Notes under the pieces: generated by a model
What the model was told of the DNA's origin: nothing
What the model saw: only the letters and a program-made list of their open reading frames with translations
The model's database searches: none
Part shown: positions 16,986 through 26,254 of the stretch, in pieces
Layout of the letters: each line of letters begins with the position of its first letter
Numbering within the stretch: the stretch's first letter is position 1
NCBI RefSeq assembly: GCF_037335815.1
Contig: NZ_CP147841.1
Span: 3,968,001-4,032,000, forward strand
DNA: 64,000 nucleotides
Direction: 5' to 3'
From: Salinirubellus litoreus
GTDB taxonomy: Archaea; Halobacteriota; Halobacteria; Halobacteriales; Haloarculaceae
Translations under genes and position numbers: made by a program

Positions 16986-18491
16986 TCAGAGGTCGTAGAG
17001 GTCGCCGAACTTCGTGGTCGCGTAGTCGAGGAACGCGTCGGCGGTGAACTCCGATCCCGTGGCGCGCTCGACGAGTTCGTTCGTCTCGTAGCGCTGGCCG
17101 TGCCGGTGGACGTTCCCGGTGAGCCAGTCGTGGAGCGCGTCGAACTCCCCCTCGCGGATCCCCTCGTAGAGGTCCTCGACGTCCTCCTGTGCCGCCTCGA
17201 AGAACTGTGCGGCCATGACGCTCCCGAGCGAGTAGGTCGGGAAGTAGCCGAAGCTCCCGTGGGACCAGTGGATGTCCTGGAGCGCCCCCTCGCTGTCGGT
17301 CCCGGGACGGACGCCCAGGTACTCCTCCATCTTCTCGTTCCACACCGCGGGGACCTCCGAGACGTCGAGATCCCCGCTAATGAGGTCGCGCTCGATCTCG
17401 AACCGGAGGATGATGTGCATGTGGTAGGTCAGCTCGTCGGCCTCGACGCGGATGAGGTTACTGGGGTTCACCCGGTTGAGGTGGCCGTGCAGTCCCGCCG
17501 CGTCGAGGTCGAGGCCGGGGAACTGCTCCTCGATCCGGGGGAGGAAGCCCTCGACGAACGCCCGCGAACGCCCCACGTGGTTCTCCCAGAGCCGCGACTG
17601 GGACTCGTGGACCGAGAGCCCACGGTTCTTCCCCAGCGGCGTGCCGTACTCCTCCTCGGGTAACCCGAGCGTGTAGGTGGCGTGGCCGAACTCGTGGATG
17701 GTCGAGCCGAGCGCCGAGACGGGCGAGGACTCGTCGAACCGGGTCGTGACGCGGGCGTCGAACTGCGTCCCCGTCGAGAACGGGTGCGAGGCCGTGTCGA
17801 CGCGGCCGTGCTCCCAGGGGTAGCCCAGCGTGTCGAGCGCGTCGCGGGTGAGTTCCATCTGGTCGTCCTCGTCGTAGGTGCCGTCGAAGTCGAGCGCGAG
17901 GTCGACGTCGCTCTCGCGTATCGCGTCGATCAGCGGGACGAGTTCGTCCCGGAGCCGCTCGAGGATACGCTCGGCGTGATCGAGCGACAGGTACGGCTCG
18001 TAGTCGGCGAACAGCACCTCGTAGGGGTCACTGTCGGGATCGATGTGCTCGGCGTACTCCCGCTTGAGTTCGACGAACGTCTCGAGGACCGGCTCGAACG
18101 ACGCCCAGTCGTCCTCGGCTCTGGCCTCCTCCCAGACTGGCAGGGCGTTCGAGGCCTCCTCGGAAATGCGCTCGACGAGATCGCGGGGGACGCGCGCCGA
18201 GCGCTCGTGCTCGCGGCGGACCTCCCGGACGACCGCGGCCCCCGGCTGGGGGAGGTCCCCCTCGTCGAGTTCGTCGAGGGGTTCGGCGATGCCGTCGCCG
18301 GTGAGGACGTCGTGCTGGACGGCGGAGAGCGCGGCGCTCTGCTTCGAGCGGGCGGGCGTCCCGCCCTCGGGCATCGTCACCTGCTGGTCCCATCCGAGGA
18401 CCTGCCCGGCGTCGCTCAGGTAGGTGGCGCGGCGGTACTCCTCGAGGAGGTCGTCGTAGGCGTCGGGGACCTGCTCGCGTTCGGTTGCCAT
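16986..18491 (-). CDS. M32 family carboxypeptidase (carboxypeptidase Taq type)
   Basis: 501 aa from the ATG at 18491; a GTG two codons earlier is also possible. The zinc motif HEFGH at 266-270 is followed by HESQSRLWENHVGRS with the third ligand Glu at about 295, exactly the M32 arrangement (HEXXH then HES-x-Q). N-terminal AGQVLGWDQQVTMPEGG and C-terminal RYETNELVERATG are also M32 hallmarks. The enzyme removes C-terminal residues from peptides in the cytoplasm. Length is normal. Downstream of, and in the same direction as, the M20 peptidase gene, with an 80 bp gap. Confidence 0.93.
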   Translation of the reverse strand: MATEREQVPDAYDDLLEEYRRATYLSDAGQVLGWDQQVTMPEGGTPARSKQSAALSAVQHDVLTGDGIAEPLDELDEGDLPQPGAAVVREVRREHERSARVPRDLVERISEEASNALPVWEEARAEDDWASFEPVLETFVELKREYAEHIDPDSDPYEVLFADYEPYLSLDHAERILERLRDELVPLIDAIRESDVDLALDFDGTYDEDDQMELTRDALDTLGYPWEHGRVDTASHPFSTGTQFDARVTTRFDESSPVSALGSTIHEFGHATYTLGLPEEEYGTPLGKNRGLSVHESQSRLWENHVGRSRAFVEGFLPRIEEQFPGLDLDAAGLHGHLNRVNPSNLIRVEADELTYHMHIILRFEIERDLISGDLDVSEVPAVWNEKMEEYLGVRPGTDSEGALQDIHWSHGSFGYFPTYSLGSVMAAQFFEAAQEDVEDLYEGIREGEFDALHDWLTGNVHRHGQRYETNELVERATGSEFTADAFLDYATTKFGDLYDL

Positions 18492-18570
18492 ACCCACCGC
18501 AGGGACGGCGGGGAATCAAAGGTGTCGCTCCGGTGGCCCGACTCCCGCAGTACCCCTGCCGGCTCGTCGT

Positions 18571-19650
18571 CTATTCGCCGTAGGACTCGGCGACCCCGCG
18601 GTAGATGCGGTAGCACCGCTCCAGAACCTCGATGGAGACGGATTCGTCCTTCGTGTGGGCTTCGCCCGGTTCCGAGGGGCCACAGATCACGCAGATCGTC
18701 CCGGCCTCGGCGAGTCGGCCGGCGTCGGTCGCGTGGGGTTTCGTCACCTGTTCCGGTACCGCCTCCTGAGCCTCGCGGGCCGCGTCGAGGACCGCGTCGG
18801 CGAACGCGGGGTCGTCACAGGCCATCGGCGGGACGTCCCGGTCGACCCGCCACTCGATCCCCTCGACCTCGTGTTCGACTCGTGAGAGGTCCGCCCGCTC
18901 GCCGGGGACGGTCCGTTCGTCGATGGTCACCTCGCATCTCGCGGGCACGACGTTCCCCGCCGACCCACCCTCGATTTCGGTGACGACGAGGCTCCCCCCG
19001 ATCTCGTGACCGAGCACCGTCGTCCGGGGCGTCTCCAGTTCGCGCACGACGTCGACGGCGTCACACGCCCGGTAGACGGCGTTCACGCCGGCCTCGGGCT
19101 CGCTCGCGTGTGAGGCCGTCCCGCTGGCGAGGAGCGTCGAGCCTCGCCGGCCGCGGTGGGCGACAGCCACGTCGGTCACGTCCGGCCCGGAGTAGTTCGT
19201 CGAGCCCTCCCCGACGACGGCGCAGTCGGGCGTGAACCCCTCCTCGATGGCGTGGCGGGCCCCCGTCCCCCCGACCTCCTCGCCGACGAACGAGGCGAAG
19301 ACGAGTTCAATAGTGGGTTCGGCGTCGCGGAAGGCCACCATCGCGGCCGCGACCGCACCCTTCATGTCCGCGGCCCCGCGGCCGTAGAGCCGGCCGTCCT
19401 CCGTCCGGACGACGTAGCCGTCGCCGTCGACCTGGCCCTCGTCCGGCGGGACGACGTCGTGGTGGCCGACGAGCGCGAGGCTCGTCTCGCCCACCCCCTT
19501 CCGGGCGATGACGTTCCCGACGTCGTCGCGCTCGACGGCGGCGTCGGTCTCGGCACGGAGCCAGGACTCGATGGCGTCACCGGCGGCGGTCTCGTCCTCG
19601 TGGCTCGGCACCGAGACGAGGTCCGCGGTGAGGTCTGTCAGCTCGTCCAT
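18571..19650 (-). CDS. M20 family metallopeptidase (ArgE/DapE-like)
   Basis: 359 aa from the ATG at 19650. A long extension of this frame to 20979 is antisense to the PIN-ATPase gene and is rejected. The bimetal motifs are present: LALVGHHDVVPPDEG, YGRGAADMKGAVAAAM (ligand Asp), FASFVGEEVGGTGA (catalytic Glu-Glu), CAVVGEGS, and near the C-terminus GEAHTKDESVS (last His). The dimerisation domain begins at GRRGSTLLASGTASHASEPE. Substrates could be acetylornithine, succinyl-diaminopimelate or dipeptides; the neighbouring M32 carboxypeptidase favours peptide turnover (inference). Confidence 0.9.
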   Translation of the reverse strand: MDELTDLTADLVSVPSHEDETAAGDAIESWLRAETDAAVERDDVGNVIARKGVGETSLALVGHHDVVPPDEGQVDGDGYVVRTEDGRLYGRGAADMKGAVAAAMVAFRDAEPTIELVFASFVGEEVGGTGARHAIEEGFTPDCAVVGEGSTNYSGPDVTDVAVAHRGRRGSTLLASGTASHASEPEAGVNAVYRACDAVDVVRELETPRTTVLGHEIGGSLVVTEIEGGSAGNVVPARCEVTIDERTVPGERADLSRVEHEVEGIEWRVDRDVPPMACDDPAFADAVLDAAREAQEAVPEQVTKPHATDAGRLAEAGTICVICGPSEPGEAHTKDESVSIEVLERCYRIYRGVAESYGE

Positions 19651-19755
19651 ACGCCCCCGGTGGGGAGGGGCCCTCTTTACTGTCGTCATGCTCGCCCGTT
19701 CGCCGGGGCGTACCCCTTTCAAGGGTCTTAAACGGGGGGCCGTCCAACCGGGAGT

Positions 19756-21615
19756 ATGGATATCGTCCCGGACACGAGCGCGGTCATCGACGGCCGCGTG
19801 TCCGAGCAGGTCGCGCGGGACGGCGACGTCGGGACCGTCCTCGTCCCGGAGGCGGTCGTCGGCGAGCTCGAATCCCAGGCGAACGAGGGCCGCGAGACGG
19901 GGTGGGACGGGCTCGCCGAACTCCAGGAACTCGCCGACCTCGCCGACGAGGGCGAGATCACGGTCGAGTACGTCGGTCGTCGCCCCACCGCCGCGGAGAT
20001 GAGCGGTGCCGGCGAGGGCGACATCGACGCGGTCATCCGCGACATCGCCGCCAAGCACGGCGCGACGCTGCTCACCAGCGACGCGGTCCAGGCGGAGGTG
20101 GCCCGCGCGAAGGGCCTCGACGTCGAGTACATCGAACCCCAGACGACCGACGTCGGCTCGCTCGCCATCGAGCAGTTCTTCGACGACTCGACGATGAGCC
20201 TCCACCTGAAGGTCGGCGTGAAACCGATGGCCAAACGCGGCGACATCGGCGACATGCACTACGAGACCATCCGCGAGGAGATCTCGACGGAGAAGCAGCT
20301 GAAGGAGTGGGCCCACGACATCGAGGAGTCCGCGCGACGCTCGCCGGACGGGTTCGTCGAACTCGACCAGCCGGGGATGCGCATCATCCAGTTCCGCGAT
20401 TACAGGATCGCCGTCGCCCGGCCGCCGTTCGCGGACGGCCTCGAGATAACCGCAGTGAGGCCGATCGTCAAGACCGAACTCGACGACTACGCGCTGGCCG
20501 ACGAGCTCCGGGACCGCCTCGCGGAGCGCCAGCGCGGCGTGCTGATCTCGGGTGCGCCCGGCGCGGGCAAGTCCACGTTCGCCCAGGCCGTCGCCGAGTT
20601 CCTCGCGGACTCGGACTACGCGGTCAAGACGATGGAGAAGCCCCGCGACCTCCAGGTCGGCCCGAACATCACCCAGTACACCGAACTCGGCGGGTCGATG
20701 GAGAACACCGCCGACTCGCTGCTGATGGTCCGGCCCGACTACACCATCTACGACGAGGTCCGCAAGACCTCGGACTTCCGCGTGTTCGCGGACATGCGGA
20801 TGGCCGGCGTCGGGATGATCGGCGTCGTCCACGCCACGCGGGCCATCGACGCCCTCCAGCGACTCGTCGGCCGGGTCGAACTCGGGATGATCCCCCAGGT
20901 CGTCGACACGGTCGTTTACATCGAGGCCGGGCAGGTCCACACCGTCTACGACGTCACGACGGAGGTGAAGGTCCCCCACGGGCTGATGCAGGAGGACCTC
21001 GCCCGCCCGGTCGTCGTTATCAGCGACTTCGAGACGGGCGAGCCCGCCTACGAGATCTACACGTTCAACCGTCAGGTCGTCACGGTCCCGCTAGGTGAGG
21101 ACGGCGAGGGCGGCCGGGACACGGGTGTCGACCGCATCGCGAAACAGGAGATCGAGCGGGAGATCAAGTCGGTCGCCCGCGGGCGGGTCCAGGTCGAACT
21201 CCAGGGCCAGAACCTCGCGGTCGTCTACGTCGAGGAGGGCGACATCTCCTACGTCATCGGGAAGGGCGGCGGCCGGATCAACGAGATCGAGGACCGGCTC
21301 GGGATCGACATCGACGTCCGGACGTTCTCGGAGAAACCGGGCGGCCCCGGCGGTGACGGTGGCGGCGGTCGCGACGGCGGGGGCGGTCAGGACGCCGGCC
21401 GGATCGTCACCCCCGAGGTCACCTCGCGGCACGTCATCGTCCCGCTGGAGGGCCACGAGGGCGAGACCGTCGAGGTCCGTGCGGGCGGGGACTACCTGTT
21501 CACGGCCACCGTCTCGCGCGGCGGCGAGGTGCAGGTCTCGCGTGGCTCGGCCATCGCCGAGGAACTCGAGGAGGCCATCGACCGCGGCCAGCAGATCACG
21601 GTCGCACCACAGTAG
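19756..21615 (+). CDS. PIN-domain / P-loop ATPase / KH-domain fusion protein
   Basis: 619 aa with three modules. Residues 1-120 are a PIN domain (MDIVPDTSAVIDGRV with Asp6, Glu-rich helix, DIDAVIRDIA, GATLLTSDAVQ). Residues 200-450 form a type II/IV secretion-like ATPase (Walker A GAPGAGKS at 266-273, TMEKPRDLQV, DYTIYDEVRK, MAGVGMIGVVHATR). Residues about 490-530 are a KH domain (VIGKGGGRINEIEDRLGI). A glycine-rich linker leads to a small C-terminal beta domain. The combination suggests an ATP-driven RNase or RNA-binding machine. It is known as a conserved archaeal gene of undefined role. TCTTAAACG at about 19727 may be the promoter. Confidence 0.9.
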   Translation: MDIVPDTSAVIDGRVSEQVARDGDVGTVLVPEAVVGELESQANEGRETGWDGLAELQELADLADEGEITVEYVGRRPTAAEMSGAGEGDIDAVIRDIAAKHGATLLTSDAVQAEVARAKGLDVEYIEPQTTDVGSLAIEQFFDDSTMSLHLKVGVKPMAKRGDIGDMHYETIREEISTEKQLKEWAHDIEESARRSPDGFVELDQPGMRIIQFRDYRIAVARPPFADGLEITAVRPIVKTELDDYALADELRDRLAERQRGVLISGAPGAGKSTFAQAVAEFLADSDYAVKTMEKPRDLQVGPNITQYTELGGSMENTADSLLMVRPDYTIYDEVRKTSDFRVFADMRMAGVGMIGVVHATRAIDALQRLVGRVELGMIPQVVDTVVYIEAGQVHTVYDVTTEVKVPHGLMQEDLARPVVVISDFETGEPAYEIYTFNRQVVTVPLGEDGEGGRDTGVDRIAKQEIEREIKSVARGRVQVELQGQNLAVVYVEEGDISYVIGKGGGRINEIEDRLGIDIDVRTFSEKPGGPGGDGGGGRDGGGGQDAGRIVTPEVTSRHVIVPLEGHEGETVEVRAGGDYLFTATVSRGGEVQVSRGSAIAEELEEAIDRGQQITVAPQ

Positions 21616-21715
21616 GGACGCTCCCCGCCCTCGCCAGACGATTCACGTCGCGACCCTCCTCCCGGGCGGTCGCCGATATTCCGGTTCGACGCGCTCGGTC
21701 CGAGGAGACATGGTG

Positions 21716-22717
21716 TTACGAGTCGTCCGGACGGTCCTCCGGCGGGACGAACGGCCCGACCGAGACGGTGTGGCGGGCGATCGTGGCGGCGCGGAGGATG
21801 TAGGACAGGAACAGGGCGAGCGGGACGGCGATGGCGGCGATCCCGAGGCTGACGACGATCGGGAGCTGTCCCGGCGCGACCGTGACGGAGCTCGTCCGGT
21901 AGACGAGCGCCACGACCACGCTGGCGAGCAGCGCGAGGAGTCCCGTGTAGGCGACGAGGCGGGAGAGCCGCGCGAAGTCCTGCTGGAGCGAGAGCGTCTT
22001 GAAGAACTGGCGCGTGATCGCGATCACCTCGATGAGGTCGTCGATCGCCTCGAGTTCGGCGTCGGCCGCGTCCGAGAGGTGGGCGTCGTACTCGTTGCGC
22101 AGGTGTTCGGTCGCGGTCAGGTTCTGGGCGTACTCGGTCCCGAGGATGACCCCGAGGATGTCGACGATGGCCGTCTCGCTCTCGACCGCCGAATCGACGT
22201 TCTCGCCGTACGCCTCGATCCCGTCGACGTAGTCCGTCACCGCCGACGGTGGGGTCCACTCGCCGTCCTCCAGGGCGGACCGGAGCCGTCGGGCCCGGTC
22301 GCGGATGGTCACCGCGACGAGCGAGAGGAACTCGGCGGGATCGTTCGGGGCGCTCGGCTCGCCGGCGAGCCGCTGGACCCGCCGTCGGAGCTCCCGTGTT
22401 CCGTCGAGCTTGTCGCGCAGTTCGTTGGGTGATCCGAACACCCGGGAGAGGATGAGCTGATTGATCGACAGGGCCACGGTCACCAGTGTCAGCGTGCCGG
22501 AGATCAGCCCGCTGGCGAAGACGGTGCTGACGGTGCTCCCGGGGCCAACGGCAACCAGGCCGGCGTAGACGAGCCCGAGGACGCAGCCGAAGACGACGGC
22601 GACGATGACGCCGGCGATGGTGATGCGGTTCCCTTCGAGGAGCAGCCAGTGAAACACCCGGTCGACGGGTCCGTCGAAGTCGCGAACCGAACTCGATGTC
22701 GAGATGTTTTCGGACAT
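21716..22717 (-). CDS. haloarchaeal membrane protein, unknown function
   Basis: 333 aa. There are two N-terminal membrane segments (about 33-57 and 66-88), a long soluble helical middle (about 90-245) with RELRRRVQRLAGEPSAPNDP and EHLRNEYDAHLSDAADAELEAIDDLIEV, and two C-terminal membrane segments (about 250-272 and 283-305). The arrangement resembles bestrophin-like or signalling membrane proteins, but I cannot assign a family. It stands alone between the PIN-ATPase gene and tRNA-Phe. Confidence 0.7.
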   Translation of the reverse strand: MSENISTSSSVRDFDGPVDRVFHWLLLEGNRITIAGVIVAVVFGCVLGLVYAGLVAVGPGSTVSTVFASGLISGTLTLVTVALSINQLILSRVFGSPNELRDKLDGTRELRRRVQRLAGEPSAPNDPAEFLSLVAVTIRDRARRLRSALEDGEWTPPSAVTDYVDGIEAYGENVDSAVESETAIVDILGVILGTEYAQNLTATEHLRNEYDAHLSDAADAELEAIDDLIEVIAITRQFFKTLSLQQDFARLSRLVAYTGLLALLASVVVALVYRTSSVTVAPGQLPIVVSLGIAAIAVPLALFLSYILRAATIARHTVSVGPFVPPEDRPDDS

Positions 22718-22903
22718 GGGTGGGGAGCGGTGGGTCCGAGGGACCGCGCGTTGGCGTCGAGGGTGGGTACGGTAGCGGCGAGTGCCGGACCGGTCTCGAA
22801 GCCACGCTCGGGCGGAGAGGGGCCAGCTACAAGGGCGCTCGGCCTGCGGGCTGGAGCCGGCTTTCGAAATCCTTTTTTTACCATGCGGCGTCGGTCCACA
22901 CGC

Positions 22904-22977
22904 GCCGCCTTAGCTCAGCCTGGGAGAGCACTCGACTGAAGATCGGGCTGTCCCCGGTTCAAATCCGGGAGGCGGCA
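22904..22977 (+). tRNA. tRNA-Phe (GAA)
   Basis: 74 nt, no intron. The acceptor stem GCCGCCT pairs with AGGCGGC, followed by discriminator A; no CCA is encoded. The D-arm is GCTCAGCCTGGGAGAGC, the anticodon loop CTGAAGA carries GAA (Phe), and the T-arm is CCCGGTTCAAATCCGGG. Its 3' end is followed at once by the accessory island, as expected for an integration site. Confidence 0.95.
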
Positions 22978-23055
22978 TCATACTCACAGTTCAAATGCCT
23001 GCTAGTGATGGGTGCGCGCAATTTGTTTACTCCTCGAACCCAACCGGACTACAAA

Positions 23056-23301
23056 ATGCGTGGAACAGATCCAGACCTCAAGGAACACGTGATCAGCGTT
23101 CTCCGCTCAGCAACTATCGATAGCGCCACGGATCGCACTATCACTGAAGTAATCAACAATGAAGACCGTGAGTGTTCGTTACTCGATGTCCAACAGGCAT
23201 GTGCGGAATTAGTGGAAGAGGAGCGGATACGACGACTAGATGTAGAAAAGTTGCCTCGCTCCCGACGCTATGAACTCGTTCGAGAGGAACCCAAGAGATA
23301 G
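23056..23301 (+). CDS. small winged-helix-like protein
   Basis: 81 aa from the ATG at 23056; an in-frame ATG at 23008 is possible but would leave the AT-rich AATTTGTTTAC promoter-like sequence inside the gene. The sequence is helical with a winged-helix look: LKEHVISVLRSATID, ITEVINNEDRECSLLDVQQACAEL (helix-turn-helix region) and IRRLDVEKLPRSRRYELV (wing). It is the first gene of the island and may be a transcription regulator; no family is recognised. Confidence 0.55.
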   Translation: MRGTDPDLKEHVISVLRSATIDSATDRTITEVINNEDRECSLLDVQQACAELVEEERIRRLDVEKLPRSRRYELVREEPKR

Positions 23302-23391
23302 ATCAAGCCGCTTGATTCTGGTCACATAGACCTTGGACTCTCCACAGACAGGCAAACCAAAGCTGGACGCCGCTCTCATCGTCAGAATTCT

Positions 23392-24783
23392 TCAGGACAG
23401 CGTGAGGAGATCATCCATCTCTGCGAGATTCCATAGCGACCAGTGTTCGTCGAGTTGATCTTCGAGTCCCTCAACGAACCCGCTCTTTGAGAACAGCGCG
23501 AAGCACTCCTCCCGCTCATCCGGCCCCCATCTAACGTTCCCTGCTTTTGTCTGCAGATCCTCGACGAGCGCCGTCCCGACTGGATCCGATGTCCACTTGC
23601 ACTCGGCGAACAGGATCCGGTCGTCATTCGGTGCGAGCCCGACAATATCGATTTCGTCTTCTCCGTACCACCAGCGGCCGACCTCCGAGTACGGTTCGAA
23701 CTCACCGCGTCGAATTCCTTCCCACACGGCTTCTTTGCACACGTCCTCGAACGTGGTGGCGACGTGCATCGGAAGGTCCGGAGCGATTGTTCCATCGTAC
23801 ACGATATCTGGTGCTTCCTCGATGCTGGAACGGTTCGGCTCGACATACCGGAACCAGAATCGAAGGAACTCGTCAGCGACGCGGTACCGCGACCGCTTGG
23901 ACCTCTTCCCGGACGCTGTCACAGGGACTTCCCGATCGATCAGTCGAAGCTGCCGCAACGTCTGCAAATACTTCGATAACGGACCGGCATCGATTCCCGT
24001 CGCCCCTGAAATCTCGTTCGGTGTTGTGTGCCCCAGGGCAACCGCTTCGAGAATACTCATATACCGGGCGGGATTCCGGAGCTCGGTTCGGAGCAAGAAC
24101 TCCGGCTCGTTGTACAGTACTGCTGACGGCGACAGCACCTGCGATCGGACGTTCTCCGCGAGCGATCGCCCGTAATCGAACAGTGTGAGGTACATTGGCG
24201 TTCCGCCGGTGATCGCGTAGGACCGAATCGCGTCTGCCGTCTCGTAGTCGATGACCTCACGGGCCTGCCGAAACGAGAACGGCCGCACGTCGAGTTGCCC
24301 CGTGCGGCGACCATACAACGGGCTCTCGTGGCCGAGTACCTCTGATTCCATTGTACTCACGCTTGACCCACAGAGAATCAGCATCGAATCGCTTTCCTGG
24401 AGTTGTTCGTCGACGAATCCCTGTACGTAGGATGGTACCGAGTCGTTCTCTGCGACGAGGTACGGGAACTCGTCGATGACGACCACAACTGCCTCGGACT
24501 GGAGTTTCTCCCCGAGGTAGTCGAAGGCCTCGTCCCACCCGTCGATCCGTGGGGTGCGATCGTCGAAGAACGCTGCAACCTGATCGATGAACTTCTCGCG
24601 CTGCCGGTGTTCGGCTTCCTGCGACGCGAGAAAGTAAATATGCGGCCGATCAGTACAGAACTCCTTCAGCAACTCGGTTTTGCCGACACGCCGACGCCCG
24701 TAGACGACGAACACGTCCGAACCGGGCGACTCAAACGCGTCTGAAAGCGCAGCAAGCTCCTCTCCCCGGTCATAGAACGTCAT
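23392..24783 (-). CDS. AAA-type archaeal ATPase with DUF234 C-terminal domain
   Basis: 463 aa. Walker A VYGRRRVGKTELLKEF lies at about residues 28-43 and Walker B VVVVIDEFPYLV near 100. A sensor region LILCGSSVSTMESEV, then SPLYGRRTGQLDVRPF and the helical lid follow. A winged helix lies near 240-300 (GHTTPNEISGATGIDAGPL). The C-terminus is DUF234, related to restriction-endonuclease folds, with DEIDIVGLAPNDDRILFAECKW (D-x-D ... E-C-K) near 390-410. Such ATPases are very common in archaeal mobile regions and may be nucleases or toxin-like NTPases. The promoter region contains a TAAT palindrome. Confidence 0.85.
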   Translation of the reverse strand: MTFYDRGEELAALSDAFESPGSDVFVVYGRRRVGKTELLKEFCTDRPHIYFLASQEAEHRQREKFIDQVAAFFDDRTPRIDGWDEAFDYLGEKLQSEAVVVVIDEFPYLVAENDSVPSYVQGFVDEQLQESDSMLILCGSSVSTMESEVLGHESPLYGRRTGQLDVRPFSFRQAREVIDYETADAIRSYAITGGTPMYLTLFDYGRSLAENVRSQVLSPSAVLYNEPEFLLRTELRNPARYMSILEAVALGHTTPNEISGATGIDAGPLSKYLQTLRQLRLIDREVPVTASGKRSKRSRYRVADEFLRFWFRYVEPNRSSIEEAPDIVYDGTIAPDLPMHVATTFEDVCKEAVWEGIRRGEFEPYSEVGRWWYGEDEIDIVGLAPNDDRILFAECKWTSDPVGTALVEDLQTKAGNVRWGPDEREECFALFSKSGFVEGLEDQLDEHWSLWNLAEMDDLLTLS

Positions 24784-24785
24784 AC

Positions 24786-24822
24786 TTTGAATAATGATTA
24801 CTTCGATAATGACTTATGCGTT
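24786..24822 (-). promoter_or_regulatory. AT-rich promoter/operator of the DUF234 ATPase gene
   Basis: Just upstream of the ATG at 24783 lies AATAATGATTACTTCGATAA on the plus strand, with ATTA/TAAT arms around CTTCGA at about 24798-24811 and further AATAAT/ATTATT half-sites. On the gene strand GCATAAGTC at about 24813-24821 could be the TATA region. The palindrome between box and start could bind a repressor. Confidence 0.35.
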
Positions 24823-24839
24823 TTGGCGCGGCGCTTCAA

Positions 24840-25001
24840 TTATGACAAGGATGCCTCGTAAGGCTGTAGACCGAGATCTTCCACCTTCTCAACGAGCTCA
24901 CGGGACTTCTCAACGGGACCGAACGTCTCGTCTTGATAGATTTCGCGTAGCTCACGTTCGTACCGACGGGGCCACGGTGCCTCGACCGAGGACACTAGCA
25001 C
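24840..25001 (-). CDS. small ORF, possibly a gene remnant
   Basis: A 53-codon frame with a GTG start at 25001 (or 24995), ending in TAA. It reads SSVEAPWPRRYERELREIYQ and continues with ETFGPVEKSRELVEKVEDLGLQPYE. The charged amphipathic pattern looks protein-like and fits no other gene, but there is no ATG start and no recognised family. It may be the 3' remnant of a gene lost from the island, or a short real protein. It is divergent from the small acidic protein at 25033. Confidence 0.3.
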   Translation of the reverse strand: MLVSSVEAPWPRRYERELREIYQDETFGPVEKSRELVEKVEDLGLQPYEASLS

Positions 25002-25032
25002 TAACCCAGCCCAGAAGATCAAATGACGACCA

Positions 25033-25302
25033 ATGACTAAGACACTCGCTGACGAGTACCCTGAAGCTGCTCCGTACATTCAGCAGGCCGTTGATGAGCA
25101 CGGCGAAGACTGGGTGTTGGCGCACTACTACGAGCAGCTCTACCCGCTCCGACAAGTGATGGCGATGCCTGAGAAGGACGAGCTCCCGTTTTACGATGAG
25201 GACGAGCACGAGATGATGACGGAAGCGGAGCGAGTGGAGATGTACCAGGCGTGGGCGCAGTACCGGGAGAATCTCCGTACCGGAACGAAGCCTGGCGAGT
25301 GA
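25033..25302 (+). CDS. small acidic protein, unknown function
   Basis: 89 aa, strongly acidic, mostly helical: TLADEYPEAAPYIQQAVDEH, DWVLAHYYEQLYPLRQVMAM, PFYDEDEHEMMTEAERVEMY. The helix-rich, tyrosine-rich sequence is not a known domain to me. It is 43 bp upstream of the ADP-ribosylglycohydrolase gene on the same strand and could be its leader gene, though GACGTTTTTCTC between them may be a separate promoter. Confidence 0.6.
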   Translation: MTKTLADEYPEAAPYIQQAVDEHGEDWVLAHYYEQLYPLRQVMAMPEKDELPFYDEDEHEMMTEAERVEMYQAWAQYRENLRTGTKPGE

Positions 25303-25345
25303 CTACCCCCCGACGTTTTTCTCAGGCGTAGTCGTTGAGTGACGT

Positions 25346-26254
25346 ATGGATTCAGATCGAACCCGTGGGAGTTTGCTGGGGTTGGCGTGTGGGGATGCGC
25401 TTGGTCGCCCGGTCGAGTTCAACTCCGCGTCGGAAATCAGTGCCGAGCACGGACGGCTTGACGAGATGGCTGGGCACGGAACGTGGAACCAGCCCGCGGG
25501 GACGATCACGGACGATACTGAGCAGGCGCTGTGCATCGCACGGAGCCTCGTCGAACAGCAGGACTTCGATCCGGCAGACATCGCTGACCGGTTCGTTGCG
25601 TGGTACGATAGCGGTCCGTTTGACATCGGTCGGATGACGATGCGGTCACTCAGCCGGCTCAAACACGGCGATGCGTGGGATGAGGCAGGTCAGTACGTCT
25701 GGGAGCAAAGCCGAGAAGGGCAAAATGCGGGGAACGGGAGTGTGATGCGGTGCCCGCCGCTCGCTATTCCGTACGCGAGTGGCTGGGATCGGCTCGCCGA
25801 GGTGAGTCGGCAGGCCTCGCAGATCACGCACGCGGATCCACGGTGTACAGAGGGCTGTGCGGTTCTGAACCTCACCGTGGCTGGCCTCCTCGAAGATGTG
25901 GACACGCCGTTGCAGGATGCCCTCGACTACGTCGGTGCAGACGCGCCTGATGAACTCGTGACGGCGCTCGAACCACTCGCACGTGGCGACTCACCCGGCA
26001 CGCTGGAGACGTCAGGGTACGTTGTGCATTCGCTGCAGACGGCCCTCCACGATGGCCTCGTCTCGGACAGTGCCGAGGAAGCGATAGTGACGGCCGTGAA
26101 TCGCGGCGGTGACACGGACACGATTGGCGCGATTGCGGGTGCGGTCGCTGGGGCACGGTTCGGGGCGTCACAGCTTCCGGATCGATGGCTGAATGCCATC
26201 GACGAGACCGACGAACTCGAAACGTTGGCCAAGCGACTCGTCGACGTAGCATGA
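25346..26254 (+). CDS. ADP-ribosylglycohydrolase family protein (DraG-like)
   Basis: 302 aa covering the complete all-helical fold. The start RTRGSLLGLACGDALGRPVE is the usual GxxxGxxxGDALG region. The binuclear magnesium/manganese ligands are TITDDTE (Asp56, Asp57) and NRGGDTDTIGAIAGAVAGA (Asp256, Asp258). GNGSVMRCPPLAI near 133 is a third family motif. These enzymes remove ADP-ribose from proteins or nucleic acids, reversing toxins or regulatory modification. The stop overlaps the start of the HAD-HEAT gene (ATGA), so both are made together. No ADP-ribosyltransferase is seen nearby. Confidence 0.93.
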   Translation: MDSDRTRGSLLGLACGDALGRPVEFNSASEISAEHGRLDEMAGHGTWNQPAGTITDDTEQALCIARSLVEQQDFDPADIADRFVAWYDSGPFDIGRMTMRSLSRLKHGDAWDEAGQYVWEQSREGQNAGNGSVMRCPPLAIPYASGWDRLAEVSRQASQITHADPRCTEGCAVLNLTVAGLLEDVDTPLQDALDYVGADAPDELVTALEPLARGDSPGTLETSGYVVHSLQTALHDGLVSDSAEEAIVTAVNRGGDTDTIGAIAGAVAGARFGASQLPDRWLNAIDETDELETLAKRLVDVA

